A stretch of DNA of 64,000 nucleotides from RI-242 sp038246255 (lineage in GTDB: Bacteria > Planctomycetota > UBA1135 > GCA-002686595): NCBI GenBank assembly GCA_038246255.1, contig JBBRWC010000002.1, positions 1 to 64,000 of the forward strand, read 5' to 3'. Positions within the stretch are counted from its first letter, which is position 1, and every line of letters starts with the position of its first letter. Made by a program: the position numbers and the translations under genes. Of this stretch, positions 8,545 through 16,811 are shown piece by piece. The notes beneath the pieces were generated by a model. The model saw nothing but the letters and a program-made list of their open reading frames with translations, had not been told where the DNA came from and made no database searches.

Positions 8545-9507
8545 GTGCGCGTCGTTTTTTTCGGGTCGCCGCCGTTTGCGACACCGATCCTCGCCGCGCT
8601 GATCCGCTCGCCGTTCCGGCCGGTTGCGGTTGCGACCCAACCGGAACGCGACGCGGGACGAGGGCGCAAACCCGCACCGTCCGCGGTGGCGGACCGCGCG
8701 GCGCAAGCGGGCATTCCCGTTGTGCGCCCCACGAGCGCGCGGGACGCGGCTTTTAAGCACAGCCTCGCGCAGTTCGAGCCAGACGTGCTTGTCGTCGCAA
8801 GCTACGGCGAACTCCTCGACGACGAGCTGCTCGCGATCGCACCCCGCGGCGCGCTCAATGTGCACGGGTCCCTTTTGCCCCGCTGGCGCGGGGCATCGCC
8901 GGTGCAGGCGGCGATCCTTGCAGGTGACCTGGAAACCGGGGTTGCGGTCCAGCGCATGGTGCGCAAGCTCGATGCGGGCGACGTCCTGCTCGAGCGCACC
9001 ACACCGATCGGCGCGGACGAAACCGCAGGCGAACTCGCCGAGCGCCTGGCCGACTTGGGTGCGCTGGCAATCGAAGATGCGCTGGCACGTGTCGCCGCGG
9101 GCACTGCGGTCTTCACCCCTCAGGACGAATCCCGGGTGACCCACTGCCGCAAGATTCCGAAGGCCGCGGGGACGATCGATTGGCACGTGGACGCTGCGAG
9201 CCTCGTGCGGCACGTGCGCGCCTACTCACCCTGGCCGGGCGCGCGCGCGGTGCTGCTTGACGGTCGCGAGCTCGTGCTCGCCGAGGTCGTTGAAGCTGCT
9301 GGTGTCGGAGCGCTCGAACCGGGCGCGATCGATCCGACGTCGCTTCGCGACGGTCGTTTGGTGGTGGCCGCGGGAACGGGAGCGGTGGAGGTTCTGCGTG
9401 TTCAGCCCGCCGGCAAGCGGCTACTTCCCGCCGCCGAATGGCTGCGCGGTGCCCGCTTGGGCGAAGACGCCGTTTTCGCGACCGCACCCACATCTTCGAA
9501 GGATTGA
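8545..9507 (+). CDS. fmt: Methionyl-tRNA formyltransferase
   Basis: Formylates Met-tRNA(fMet) with 10-formyl-tetrahydrofolate before translation initiation. At 320 aa it is the usual length. The hydrolase core reads VFFGSPPFA at the N-terminus; the catalytic triad is Asn105 and His107 (LNVHGSLLPRWRGASP) and Asp143 (KLDAGD). The C-terminal OB-fold domain begins near residue 205 (RAYSPWPGA). The start is GTG 8545, 16 bp after the thioredoxin stop. The RsmB-like gene follows 4 bp after the stop, echoing the common bacterial fmt-rsmB pair. Confidence 0.95.
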   Translation: MRVVFFGSPPFATPILAALIRSPFRPVAVATQPERDAGRGRKPAPSAVADRAAQAGIPVVRPTSARDAAFKHSLAQFEPDVLVVASYGELLDDELLAIAPRGALNVHGSLLPRWRGASPVQAAILAGDLETGVAVQRMVRKLDAGDVLLERTTPIGADETAGELAERLADLGALAIEDALARVAAGTAVFTPQDESRVTHCRKIPKAAGTIDWHVDAASLVRHVRAYSPWPGARAVLLDGRELVLAEVVEAAGVGALEPGAIDPTSLRDGRLVVAAGTGAVEVLRVQPAGKRLLPAAEWLRGARLGEDAVFATAPTSSKD

Positions 9508-9511
9508 CCAC

Positions 9512-10579
9512 GTGCCCCGCCAACTTGCGATCGAACTCTTGCGCGCGGGTCCCGCTGGGCCGACGGAACCGATCGTGGATCGCGCGCGCGCCGCGGGCCT
9601 GGACGATGGGGAATGTGCGTTGGGCGAGCGCCTTGCGCGGCACGCCTGGCGCCGATTGGGGAGCACGCGCGCGCTCGTGCGAGTCTTCGCACCGCGCCAG
9701 CCCAAACCCGACGTCGCCGCGTGTTTGCACGTGGGTCTCGCCGAGGTCTTCTTTCGCGCCGATGCGGACGATGATGAGGCCAGCGATGGGGTGGTCGCCG
9801 CGACCCGCGAGTTGCTCGACGAAAGCCGTGCGCGCTTCGTGCACGCGGTCCTTTCCAAGGCTCTCCTCGCGCGCCGCCCCGGGCACGTAGGCAACTCGAC
9901 GCGCGACCTCGTCGCAGTGCCGTGGCACTTCGCTATCGATGTCTTTCGCAACCCCGCGCCACACCGCTTCCTGTGGGTCGAGGACGCCCTGTCGCTCCCC
10001 GCGACCCTCGCCAAACGCTGGTGTGAGCGGCACGGCTGGGACTCAATGCTCGCCATGGGGTCCCGGGCGCTATTCGAAAACGGGGGCGCGACGTCCAGCG
10101 CGGTGCTAACGGCGGCGCTCGATTTTGCGGGCGCCGCAGCCAGCGGGACTTGGAACGTCGTTGGCGATGGGGCGGAGTTGTTTGCCGCCCGCGCAAAGGC
10201 CGGTGGTGCCCGCGCGGACGGGGATGCGGAACCCGGATCATCCGACGTGGTGTTCGTCGTTCCGCCCACGAGCGAAACCGGACGCCTCGCGAGCAGGCCC
10301 CACGCGCGCTGGGCCTTCGGCCCGCAGGCGCTGCAAGGATGGTCGGCCGCGCAGGACGCGATGTTGGCGATCGGCGCCCCACGCGTCGCGCCCGGCGGGC
10401 GTCTGATCTACGCGACCCACTCGCTGGAGCCGGGCGAAAACGCCGTTAAGGTCCGCGCGTTCCTGCGCGCCCATCCGGCATTCGAGCTCGAAGGCGAAAT
10501 CGCACGCGATCCCGCATCGGAGCCTTTGAGCGAAGGCGGATACGTCGCGTGCCTCGTCCGCCGCGCGGACGTCAACTGA
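9512..10579 (+). CDS. RsmB/Nop2-family protein lacking catalytic cysteines and SAM motif
   Basis: A 355-aa protein starting at GTG 9512. Residues 1-120 match the NusB-like RNA-binding domain of RsmB (ending FVHAVLSKALLA, compare FVNAVLR). The C-terminal half aligns with the m5C methyltransferase domain of 16S rRNA C967 methylase, but key residues have changed. The DAPCSATG motif reads VPPTSETG (Thr253 where Cys should be, and Val for Asp), and the TCS motif reads ATHSLEPGEN (His303 in place of the nucleophilic Cys). The usual SAM-binding DLCAAPGGKT is not recognisable; WDSMLAMGSRALFENGG stands in that region. Its place right after fmt is the classical rsmB position. It is either a non-catalytic RNA-binding relic or has a new chemistry. 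No frame disruption is visible, so it appears maintained. Confidence 0.8.
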   Translation: MPRQLAIELLRAGPAGPTEPIVDRARAAGLDDGECALGERLARHAWRRLGSTRALVRVFAPRQPKPDVAACLHVGLAEVFFRADADDDEASDGVVAATRELLDESRARFVHAVLSKALLARRPGHVGNSTRDLVAVPWHFAIDVFRNPAPHRFLWVEDALSLPATLAKRWCERHGWDSMLAMGSRALFENGGATSSAVLTAALDFAGAAASGTWNVVGDGAELFAARAKAGGARADGDAEPGSSDVVFVVPPTSETGRLASRPHARWAFGPQALQGWSAAQDAMLAIGAPRVAPGGRLIYATHSLEPGENAVKVRAFLRAHPAFELEGEIARDPASEPLSEGGYVACLVRRADVN

Positions 10580-12128
10580 TCGCCTGATCGACGTAGTCGC
10601 GCATCTTGGGTTTGGGTTGCACGCGCGACTTGATGCGGTGCCACAGACCCAGAATCTTGGCGTCGATCGGGATGCGCATTTCGTCCTTCTCGAGCCGCCA
10701 CTTCGCAAGCCGCCCGAAGACCGGCCGGCGACCCTGATGCAGCTCCTTGTAGAGCGTCGTGTAGTGGTTGTGGAGCGCGCGCGAGCGCATGACGCTCTCG
10801 GGGATGACATTCCAGGTCTGTTGCAGGTGGTACTCGCCGATGTTGCCCCAGGTGTGGATGTCATTGGGCGGGCGAAAACCGAGCTCAACCGCAAGCTCGT
10901 ACATTTTCGTGCCGGGGATGGGGCGGAAGGGCAGCACGTGCGTCGAGGAGTTCGGGCAGCGCAGTTGCACACGCCGTGCCTCGTTCAGCGTTGCGTGCAT
11001 CGACGCTACGGGTTCGTTCGGGAAGCCGATGATGTACGTGATGGACGCCCAGATGTTGCGGTCGTGCAGCCTTGCAGCGGCGTTGAAATTTGCGTCCCCT
11101 TTGATCGGCTTGCCGATGCGCTGCATGGTCTTTGGATCGCCGGTTTCGGCTCCCACTTCGGCGACGTAGTAACCGGACTGGGCGCAGGCGTCGAGCGTCG
11201 ACTCCTGGTAGTTGTTGACCGAATACGTCTCGATGAACGCGTTCCAGCCAAGGTGCAGGTCGCGCGCGAGCAGCCCTTCCGCGAACGACCTAGTCCGTTT
11301 TTCCATGACCCCGAAATTAGCGTCGTGGAAGCGCACCACGTCGAAGCCGCCCCAGCGCTCGCGCAGCATCTGGAGGTCGTCGAGGATCTTGTCGGCGGGT
11401 TTTGCCTTCCAGCGGCGGTCGGTGACGAATGGGCTGCAACAGAACGTGCAGGGTTCGGGGCAGCCGAAGCTCGAGAAGTACGTGATACCGACGTAGGGTT
11501 TTTTGCGGCCGATCCACGGCGGACCTGGCATGCGCACGTAATCCCCCGGGCTCGCGGCGCGCAGTTGGCGCACGCGGTAAGGGGCGAAATCGATGAGGTG
11601 CCAGGCGGGATCGAGAAGTTGGTCGAACCCCACGACCTTGCGGTGTTCCGTGAACATCACCACGCCGTCGCGCCAGAGGGCGAGCCCGGGAATGGACTCG
11701 AAGTCGCTGCCCGTGCGGACCGCTTCAATCAGGTCGCGGAACGTGAGTTCGCCCTGCCCCAATGCCACCGCATCGAAGACGCTGTCGCGCAGGTAGATCT
11801 CGGGCATCACACTGGCGAACCAGCCACCGACGAATCGCTTCACCTGGGGGTGGGCTTTTAGAACTCGTTCCGCACACGTGTACGCATCCGAAACCATCCA
11901 GCCGAGAATGCCGGTGGTCGCGAACACGTCCGCGTCGGCACAGTGCTCGACGACGAGCCGGTGAGCGGCGTCCTGGTGGTACAGGCTGCCGTCGATCAGG
12001 ACACACTCGTGGCCGTCCGCAATCGGAAACGCCGCGATGTGCATCATCTCGAGCGGGAGCATGTCGCCGCTAGACTGGCCGTCCCGGGGTTGGTTGGACT
12101 GCTGGGGCTGGTAGAGGACGATCTTCAT
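10572..12128 (-). CDS. B12-binding-domain radical SAM protein
   Basis: A 518-aa protein. Residues 1-150 look like a cobalamin-binding Rossmann domain (FATTGILGWMVS, VKRFVGGWFASVMPE, DAVALGQGELTF). A radical SAM core follows, with the cluster motif CPEPCTFC (Cys223, Cys227, Cys230). The C-terminal part (from about 400) is a helical extension typical of the methyltransferase/cyclase-like group. Such enzymes use adenosyl radicals and often methylcobalamin to act on lipids, hopanoids, tetrapyrroles or peptides; the substrate here cannot be told. ATG 12128 is the first Met with the conserved MKIVLYQP start. It overlaps the end of the RsmB-like gene by 8 bp tail to tail. The B12 import operon at 26-29 kb fits a cobalamin need. 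Confidence 0.82.
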   Translation of the reverse strand: MKIVLYQPQQSNQPRDGQSSGDMLPLEMMHIAAFPIADGHECVLIDGSLYHQDAAHRLVVEHCADADVFATTGILGWMVSDAYTCAERVLKAHPQVKRFVGGWFASVMPEIYLRDSVFDAVALGQGELTFRDLIEAVRTGSDFESIPGLALWRDGVVMFTEHRKVVGFDQLLDPAWHLIDFAPYRVRQLRAASPGDYVRMPGPPWIGRKKPYVGITYFSSFGCPEPCTFCCSPFVTDRRWKAKPADKILDDLQMLRERWGGFDVVRFHDANFGVMEKRTRSFAEGLLARDLHLGWNAFIETYSVNNYQESTLDACAQSGYYVAEVGAETGDPKTMQRIGKPIKGDANFNAAARLHDRNIWASITYIIGFPNEPVASMHATLNEARRVQLRCPNSSTHVLPFRPIPGTKMYELAVELGFRPPNDIHTWGNIGEYHLQQTWNVIPESVMRSRALHNHYTTLYKELHQGRRPVFGRLAKWRLEKDEMRIPIDAKILGLWHRIKSRVQPKPKMRDYVDQAIS

Positions 12129-12169
12129 CGGTAACGGGGGGAAAAGCGAGGGGGGGGTGGACCTGTGCG

Positions 12170-12250
12170 TCATGCCATATAGAGATGGTGCGCTTACTTC
12201 TAGAGTATCTGGTTTGTGACAATCATGTTTTAAGAACGACTTGTGTTTAG
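12170..12250. promoter_or_regulatory. AT-rich divergent promoter region
   Basis: This stretch between the radical SAM gene (minus) and hisN (plus) is strikingly AT-rich for this genome (for example gtgacaatcatgttttaag) and is the only spacer between two divergent genes here. It probably holds promoters for both, but no -35/-10 pair with proper spacing could be fixed by eye. Confidence 0.3.
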
Positions 12251-12321
12251 TCGGCTGGGCGCGCCGCTTTGCGGCCCCGGCTCCCGTTGAGGAAGGACGG
12301 GGCGATCGCCAGAATGGAGGG

Positions 12322-13101
12322 ATGGGCGACCTGGACAAGCGCCTCGAGCTCGCAATCGACCTCGTGGACCACGCTGGCAGGCTCCTGCGGCCGCGCTTCC
12401 GCGCGCCCATCGCGATCGAGACCAAGGCCGACTTGAGCCCCGTCAGCGAAGCCGACCGGGAGGTCGAGTTGGCCATGCGAGCACTGGTGGAGCGCTCCGC
12501 CCCAGGGGACGGATTCATCGGCGAGGAGTTCGATCCGGTCCGCCCCGACGGGGACTACGTGTGGGTGGTCGACCCGATCGACGGCACGCGGGCGTTCCTG
12601 GCGGGGTTGCCGACCTTCGTCATCCTCGTCGCGCTGCTGCGCGGGGGGGTGCCGGTGCTCGGAATCATCGACCAACCCGTCACGGGCGATCGCTGGGTGG
12701 GGGCTGTCGGCCGTCCGACCACCTTCGGCGGCCGTGCCGCGCGCACGCGGACGTGCTCAGCGCTCTCGCACGCCCTGCTCGCTTGCACGGACCCCTTTCT
12801 GCTGCCTCCTTCGGCGGCCGAGCCCTTCGCGCGGCTGGCGGGTGCGGCGCGCACTCGGGTTACGGGTGGCGACGGACTGCTCTTTGGGCTTCTGGCGAGC
12901 GGGCACGTGGACGTCGTCTGCGAGGCCGGGCTCGGGCTGCACGATTTCGCCGCTCTCGGTCCGATCGTCGTCGGGGCGGGTGGGTGGATCGGCGATTGGC
13001 GTGGAGCTCCGCTGGCTCGCGATTCCGAAGGCCTTGTGCTCGCGACCGGAGATCCGAACCTCGCCGCGGAAGCCCGGGCGCGCCTCGCCGCTGCGATCTG
13101 A
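12322..13101 (+). CDS. hisN: Histidinol-phosphatase, inositol-monophosphatase type (HisN)
   Basis: A 259-aa enzyme of the Mg-dependent inositol monophosphatase superfamily. Metal ligands are seen in GEE (Glu68/69) and DPIDGT (Asp84, Asp87), and the later Asp is in EAGLGLHDFAAL. The residues after DPIDGT (RAFLAGLPTFVILVAL) and the segment GGDGLLFGLLASGHVDVV fit the HisN branch better than general inositol phosphatases, so removal of phosphate from histidinol-phosphate in histidine synthesis is the likely job. ATG 12322 has a GGAGG just upstream. No other his genes are nearby, so a broader sugar-phosphate or PAP phosphatase role is possible. Confidence 0.78.
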   Translation: MGDLDKRLELAIDLVDHAGRLLRPRFRAPIAIETKADLSPVSEADREVELAMRALVERSAPGDGFIGEEFDPVRPDGDYVWVVDPIDGTRAFLAGLPTFVILVALLRGGVPVLGIIDQPVTGDRWVGAVGRPTTFGGRAARTRTCSALSHALLACTDPFLLPPSAAEPFARLAGAARTRVTGGDGLLFGLLASGHVDVVCEAGLGLHDFAALGPIVVGAGGWIGDWRGAPLARDSEGLVLATGDPNLAAEARARLAAAI

Positions 13102-13221
13102 AGGAGCCGGAGCGGGGAGAAAGCCGCGCCTTTCGTCGAAAAAATCCGCGGCGGTTGCAACCGCCGCCGGCGCCGAGCGTCTTTCCCCCGGGTGGGTGGG
13201 GGCTCGGGATGGTTAAGGGGG

Positions 13222-13317
13222 CGAAGCCCCGTTCGAAGCCCGGCTCGAAGCCCCGTTCGAAGCCCCGTTCGAAGCCCCGTTCGAAGCCCGGCTCGAAGCC
13301 CCGTTCGAAGCCCGGCG
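13222..13317. repeat. 12-bp tandem repeat, 8 units, upstream of carbonic anhydrase
   Basis: Eight back-to-back 12-bp units: five read cgaagccccgtt, two cgaagcccggct and one cgaagcccggcg. Units contain the palindromes ttcgaa/tcga, and the first is part of a perfect GGGGC-GAA-GCCCC hairpin (13218-13230). It lies between hisN and the carbonic anhydrase gene, ending 51 bp before the start codon, so it would fall in the leader or promoter region. No protein is supported here despite open frames through the repeat. Confidence 0.9.
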
Positions 13318-13368
13318 AGATCGGTCGAAGCGCAGAACTGCTCGCCGCTCCTCGGTTAACCTCCGCCC

Positions 13369-14022
13369 ATGGATTCGATCGAGCAACTCTTGGACAACAA
13401 CCGCTGCTGGAGCGAGCGGCTCCGTCGGCAAGATCCAGACTTCTTCCCGACCCTTTCGCAGCGCCAAAACCCCGAGTATCTGTGGATCGGCTGCTCGGAC
13501 AGCCGCGTCCCCGCCAATCAGGTCGTCGGCCTCCTGCCAGGAGACGTGTTCGTCCACCGCAACGTGGCGAACGTCGTCGTTCACGCGGACCTCAACTGCC
13601 TGTCGGTGCTGCAGTACGCCGTCGACGTCCTGCGCGTGCGGCATGTCATCGTCTGTGGGCACTACGGGTGCGGCGGCGTGCTGGCGGCGCTGCGCAACGA
13701 CAAGCTCGGATTGGTCGACAACTGGCTGCGCCACGTGCAGGACGTCCGGAACAAGTTCCAAGGGGACCTGGATGCGTTCCCAAACGCGGCCACGCGCCAC
13801 CACAGGCTGTGCGAGCTGAACGTGATCGAGCAGGTCGTCAACGTGTGTCAAACGACGGTGCTGCAGGATGCCTGGGCCCGCGACCAGTCCGTGGGCGTGC
13901 ACGGCTGGATCTACGGGCTGTCCGACGGCCGGTTGCGCGATCTCGGGCTGCGGGCCAACCACCCCGCAGAGTTGAGCGCAAGCTACGCACACTCGCTCGG
14001 CTCGCGGGTCGTTTCGTCCTAG
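13369..14022 (+). CDS. can: Beta-class carbonic anhydrase
   Basis: Hydrates CO2 to bicarbonate in the cytoplasm. The 217-aa protein carries all zinc-site residues of the beta class: Cys42 and Asp44 in IGCSDSRVPA, His98 and Cys101 in CGHYGCGG. The Asp44-Arg46 dyad is intact. Length and motif spacing match E. coli Can. The leader contains the 12-bp repeat array. A TIM-barrel gene starts 14 bp after the stop and is probably co-transcribed. Confidence 0.95.
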   Translation: MDSIEQLLDNNRCWSERLRRQDPDFFPTLSQRQNPEYLWIGCSDSRVPANQVVGLLPGDVFVHRNVANVVVHADLNCLSVLQYAVDVLRVRHVIVCGHYGCGGVLAALRNDKLGLVDNWLRHVQDVRNKFQGDLDAFPNAATRHHRLCELNVIEQVVNVCQTTVLQDAWARDQSVGVHGWIYGLSDGRLRDLGLRANHPAELSASYAHSLGSRVVSS

Positions 14023-14036
14023 GGCTGACTTTCATC

Positions 14037-14945
14037 GTGTTTCGCCTCGCCTACAACACCAACGGCCTCGCGCACCATCGGCTCGAGGATGCGTTCGCGC
14101 TGCTTGCCGACCTGGGCTACGAAGGGGTCGCGATCACGCCGGACGTCGGGCAGCTCGATCCGCTGCGCGCCACGCCCGCGGACGTCGTTCGCGTGCGGCG
14201 CGAAGCGGAGCGCCGCGGCCTCTCGCTCGCGCTGGAAACGGGTGCTCGCTACCTGCTCGATCCAAGGCGCAAGCATTTCCCCACGCTGCTTGAAGACGAG
14301 GGCGAGGACCGGGCGAAACGGCTCGACTTGCTCGAACGGACCATCGAAATGGCCGCGGAACTCGGAGCGTCCCTGGTGTCCGTTTGGGCCGGAGCTGCGC
14401 CCGATGGTGTCACCGCCGACACCGCCGACACCCACGACCCAGACGACGTGGCCCGCGCCGCGCGCCGCGAGGTCCTGTGGCAACGGCTCGTCGATGGGGT
14501 GCGGGTGCTGATGGAGCATGCCACCGTGTGCGGTGTCGGGCTCGCGTTCGAGCCCGAGCCGGGGATGTTCATCGAGCGCCCGAGCGGATTTGTCGAACTG
14601 CGACGCCGGCTGGGCGTCGGCAGCGAAAATCTCGGGCTTTGCCTGGATGTCGGCCACCTGCTCGTCACGGGCGATCGCCCCGAAGCGGACGTGGTTCGCG
14701 CGCACCAGGATATGCTCGTGCACGTGCACTTGGACGACATCGCGAACGGCGTGCACGAACACCTGCCCTTCGGTCGTGGGGACCTCGACCTGCGCGGGGT
14801 GCTGCAGGCGCTGCTCGACATCGGTTATCGCGGGATGGCTGCCGTGGAGCTCAGTCGCGATAGTCACCGCGGCGCCCGCGCAGCGAGCGAGGCCATGCAA
14901 AGCCTCCGCTCCGCCCTCTTGCCCCCCCCGCCCCCCACCCGATGA
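14037..14945 (+). CDS. Sugar phosphate isomerase/epimerase-like TIM-barrel protein
   Basis: A 302-aa protein of the xylose-isomerase-like TIM-barrel (AP-endonuclease 2) superfamily. It starts LAYNTNGLAHHRLEDAFALL, followed by GYEGVAITPDVG. Metal-binding positions of the fold are seen as Glu in LAFEPEPGMF, Asp and His in LCLDVGHLL, and Asp/His in VHVHLDDI, and a final Glu in AAVELSRDSH. The frame is open far upstream, but that part crosses the carbonic anhydrase gene and the tandem repeat in another frame and is rejected; GTG 14037 was chosen. The substrate is unknown. Its stop overlaps the ATG of the next gene (ATGA). Confidence 0.75.
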   Translation: MFRLAYNTNGLAHHRLEDAFALLADLGYEGVAITPDVGQLDPLRATPADVVRVRREAERRGLSLALETGARYLLDPRRKHFPTLLEDEGEDRAKRLDLLERTIEMAAELGASLVSVWAGAAPDGVTADTADTHDPDDVARAARREVLWQRLVDGVRVLMEHATVCGVGLAFEPEPGMFIERPSGFVELRRRLGVGSENLGLCLDVGHLLVTGDRPEADVVRAHQDMLVHVHLDDIANGVHEHLPFGRGDLDLRGVLQALLDIGYRGMAAVELSRDSHRGARAASEAMQSLRSALLPPPPPTR

Positions 14946-15328
14946 CCCAACACTCCGACAAACCGCTCCACACCACCCGCCCCACCGCGCTGAGTCTTTG
15001 GCGCGAATACCGCGTGTTCGCCGACAGGCTCGAGCTCGACTCGATCCCCTGGGGGACGCTGCGCATTCCGTTCGAGGACGTCCGCGACGTGCGCGTGCGG
15101 CCGGCGTTGGTTTTCCTCGACCTGTTCCGGGGTGATTGCGGCCTGTCGGACGCTGTGCGCACCCTGAAACTGGACCTCGCCGACCTCGCCGAGCACGTGG
15201 CCATCGACAAGGACGGCTTTTGGAAGCAGGTCCGCATCACACCGGACGATCCGGCGCGGTTCCAGCGTGACGTGAAGGCCGCGCTCGAGGCCCATCGGCG
15301 ATCCCTGGGAAACACCCCCGCGCCCTGA
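14942..15328 (+). CDS. Conserved-looking protein of unknown function (128 aa)
   Basis: I do not recognise this family with confidence. ATG 14942 overlaps the stop of the TIM-barrel gene (ATGA), so the two are translationally coupled. The sequence has a PH-like pattern (YRVFADRLELDSIPWGTLRIPFEDVRDV) suggestive of a small beta-rich domain, and a C-terminal helix (RFQRDVKAALEAHRRSL). No signal peptide or membrane segment is visible. It ends 36 bp before the convergent LeuA-like gene. Confidence 0.65.
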   Translation: MTQHSDKPLHTTRPTALSLWREYRVFADRLELDSIPWGTLRIPFEDVRDVRVRPALVFLDLFRGDCGLSDAVRTLKLDLADLAEHVAIDKDGFWKQVRITPDDPARFQRDVKAALEAHRRSLGNTPAP

Positions 15329-15363
15329 AATCATCCGCGTGGAATCGGACGCGACGCAGGTGT

Positions 15364-16611
15364 TTACTCGGGTCCGAATTTCAGGCCGGACCCGACCGGC
15401 GCTCGTGCTGCTTCTAGAACTTCACCGTCGGAGAGCAGTCGGGGACTTTGTTTGGCAAGTTCCAGCACGCGCGCGACACGCTCGTCGGTCGCTTCGACGC
15501 CATGGCGCTCAAGTACCCAAGCGACGTTGGATTTGCCGCTCATCGGGCCCACCTTGATCGACTGTTCCAACCCGAAGAGATCCGCCGGCACGCCCGAGTA
15601 CACACGGTTTGCGAGCCAACCGTCGCCTTTCTTGAATGCTTTGATGACGGCCGCGGCATGCACCCCGGTGCCCGTTTCGAATGCGTCCGCGCCAAACACG
15701 GGGTAGTTTTGGGGGAACGGCACACCCGTGACTTGCGCCGCTTTGCGGCAGTACTCCGACAGCGCCGAGAGGTCGTTGTCGATGATCCCGTTCAACTTGA
15801 GGTTGACGAGCAGCAAGTCCATCTCGGTGTTTCCCGAGCGCTCACCCAAACCGAGGGCGCATGCGTGGATGCGGGTTGCGCCCGCCTCGATGGCGGTCAG
15901 GGAATTGACGAGGCCCAAGCCGCGGTCGCGGTGCCCGTGCCAGTCGATGCCGACATCGACTCCCAGCGCGCGCACGATGCCCTTGACGTAGGTGACGAGT
16001 CGGCGCACCCCGTCGGGTGTTGCATGCCCGCACGTGTCGCAGATGCAGATGCGTTTTGCTCCCGCTTCGATGGCGGCGGTGTACAGCGCACGGATGTGCT
16101 CTGGACGCGCGCGTGTCGTGTCCTCGGTGACGAACATGACGGGCAACCCGTGGCCTGTCGCGAACGCCACTGCGTCGCGCGACAACTGCACCATGCGGTC
16201 GATCTCCCAGCCCTCCGCGTACATGCGGATCGGGCTCGAGCCGATGAACGCGCATACTTCGACGGGTTGACCCGTGGCTTGGACCAGGTCGACGACCGGC
16301 GCGATGTCGGAGATCACGGTCCGACAGGCGACGTTCGGAGTGATCGAAAGGTGCGCCATCTCCTCGACGAGTGTGCGGATGTGCTGGCGCGCCCGTTCTC
16401 CGGCGCCCGGCAGGCCTATATCCGCCGTGTGGATTCCGAGGCGATCCATCAGCCGAACGAGCTCGATCTTGTCCTTGAGTTCGGGGTCGCGCGCGCAGGG
16501 GCTCTGCAAACCGTCGCGCAATGTCTCGTCGACGAACTGCACCTGTGCCTTCGGGCGGTCATAGGGGGCGTTCCAGTCGTGGATCAGTTCTTCGCGCGGG
16601 GAGTCGCTCAT
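15364..16611 (-). CDS. LeuA/HMGL-family acyltransferase (2-isopropylmalate synthase-like)
   Basis: A 415-aa enzyme with the DRE-TIM barrel of the isopropylmalate/homocitrate/citramalate synthase family. The N-terminal signature is FVDETLRDGLQSP (Arg and Asp of the catalytic site). Metal-binding His residues are in HGHRDRGLGLVNSL, and the conserved DTCGHATP and GLGERSGNTEMD segments are present. It condenses acetyl-CoA with a 2-oxo acid. The C-terminal LeuA regulatory dimer domain is missing or very short, so it would not be leucine-regulated in the classical way. No leu genes are adjacent; homocitrate or citramalate synthase are real alternatives. Confidence 0.75.
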   Translation of the reverse strand: MSDSPREELIHDWNAPYDRPKAQVQFVDETLRDGLQSPCARDPELKDKIELVRLMDRLGIHTADIGLPGAGERARQHIRTLVEEMAHLSITPNVACRTVISDIAPVVDLVQATGQPVEVCAFIGSSPIRMYAEGWEIDRMVQLSRDAVAFATGHGLPVMFVTEDTTRARPEHIRALYTAAIEAGAKRICICDTCGHATPDGVRRLVTYVKGIVRALGVDVGIDWHGHRDRGLGLVNSLTAIEAGATRIHACALGLGERSGNTEMDLLLVNLKLNGIIDNDLSALSEYCRKAAQVTGVPFPQNYPVFGADAFETGTGVHAAAVIKAFKKGDGWLANRVYSGVPADLFGLEQSIKVGPMSGKSNVAWVLERHGVEATDERVARVLELAKQSPRLLSDGEVLEAARAPVGSGLKFGPE

Positions 16612-16811
16612 CGTCGTTCTCTCTTCGGTCCGTTCCCCCCAAGATTCTACCAGGATCGGCTTCCCGGGCAGCGCCCCGCCGCTCGAGGGGCGGCGGGCTC
16701 GGGCTATCCTTCGCGATCTCCCATGGAAAACGCGGTCGAACGGGCGAGCCCTCTTGTCGTGCGAGTGCCCGCAGTCACCGTCCCAGCACCCGTGCGAGGA
16801 ACGGCGCGGCC

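Noticed and set aside
12561..14945. A 794-codon plus-strand frame through hisN, the 12-bp repeat and carbonic anhydrase
   Set aside because: Only its last 302 codons (from GTG 14037) look like a protein; the rest overlaps well-supported genes in other frames and translates the repeat.
15324..15385. Terminator between the 128-aa gene and the LeuA-like gene (cctgaaat/atttcagg)
   Set aside because: The 8-bp arms are separated by 46 bases and one arm lies in coding sequence; too weak.
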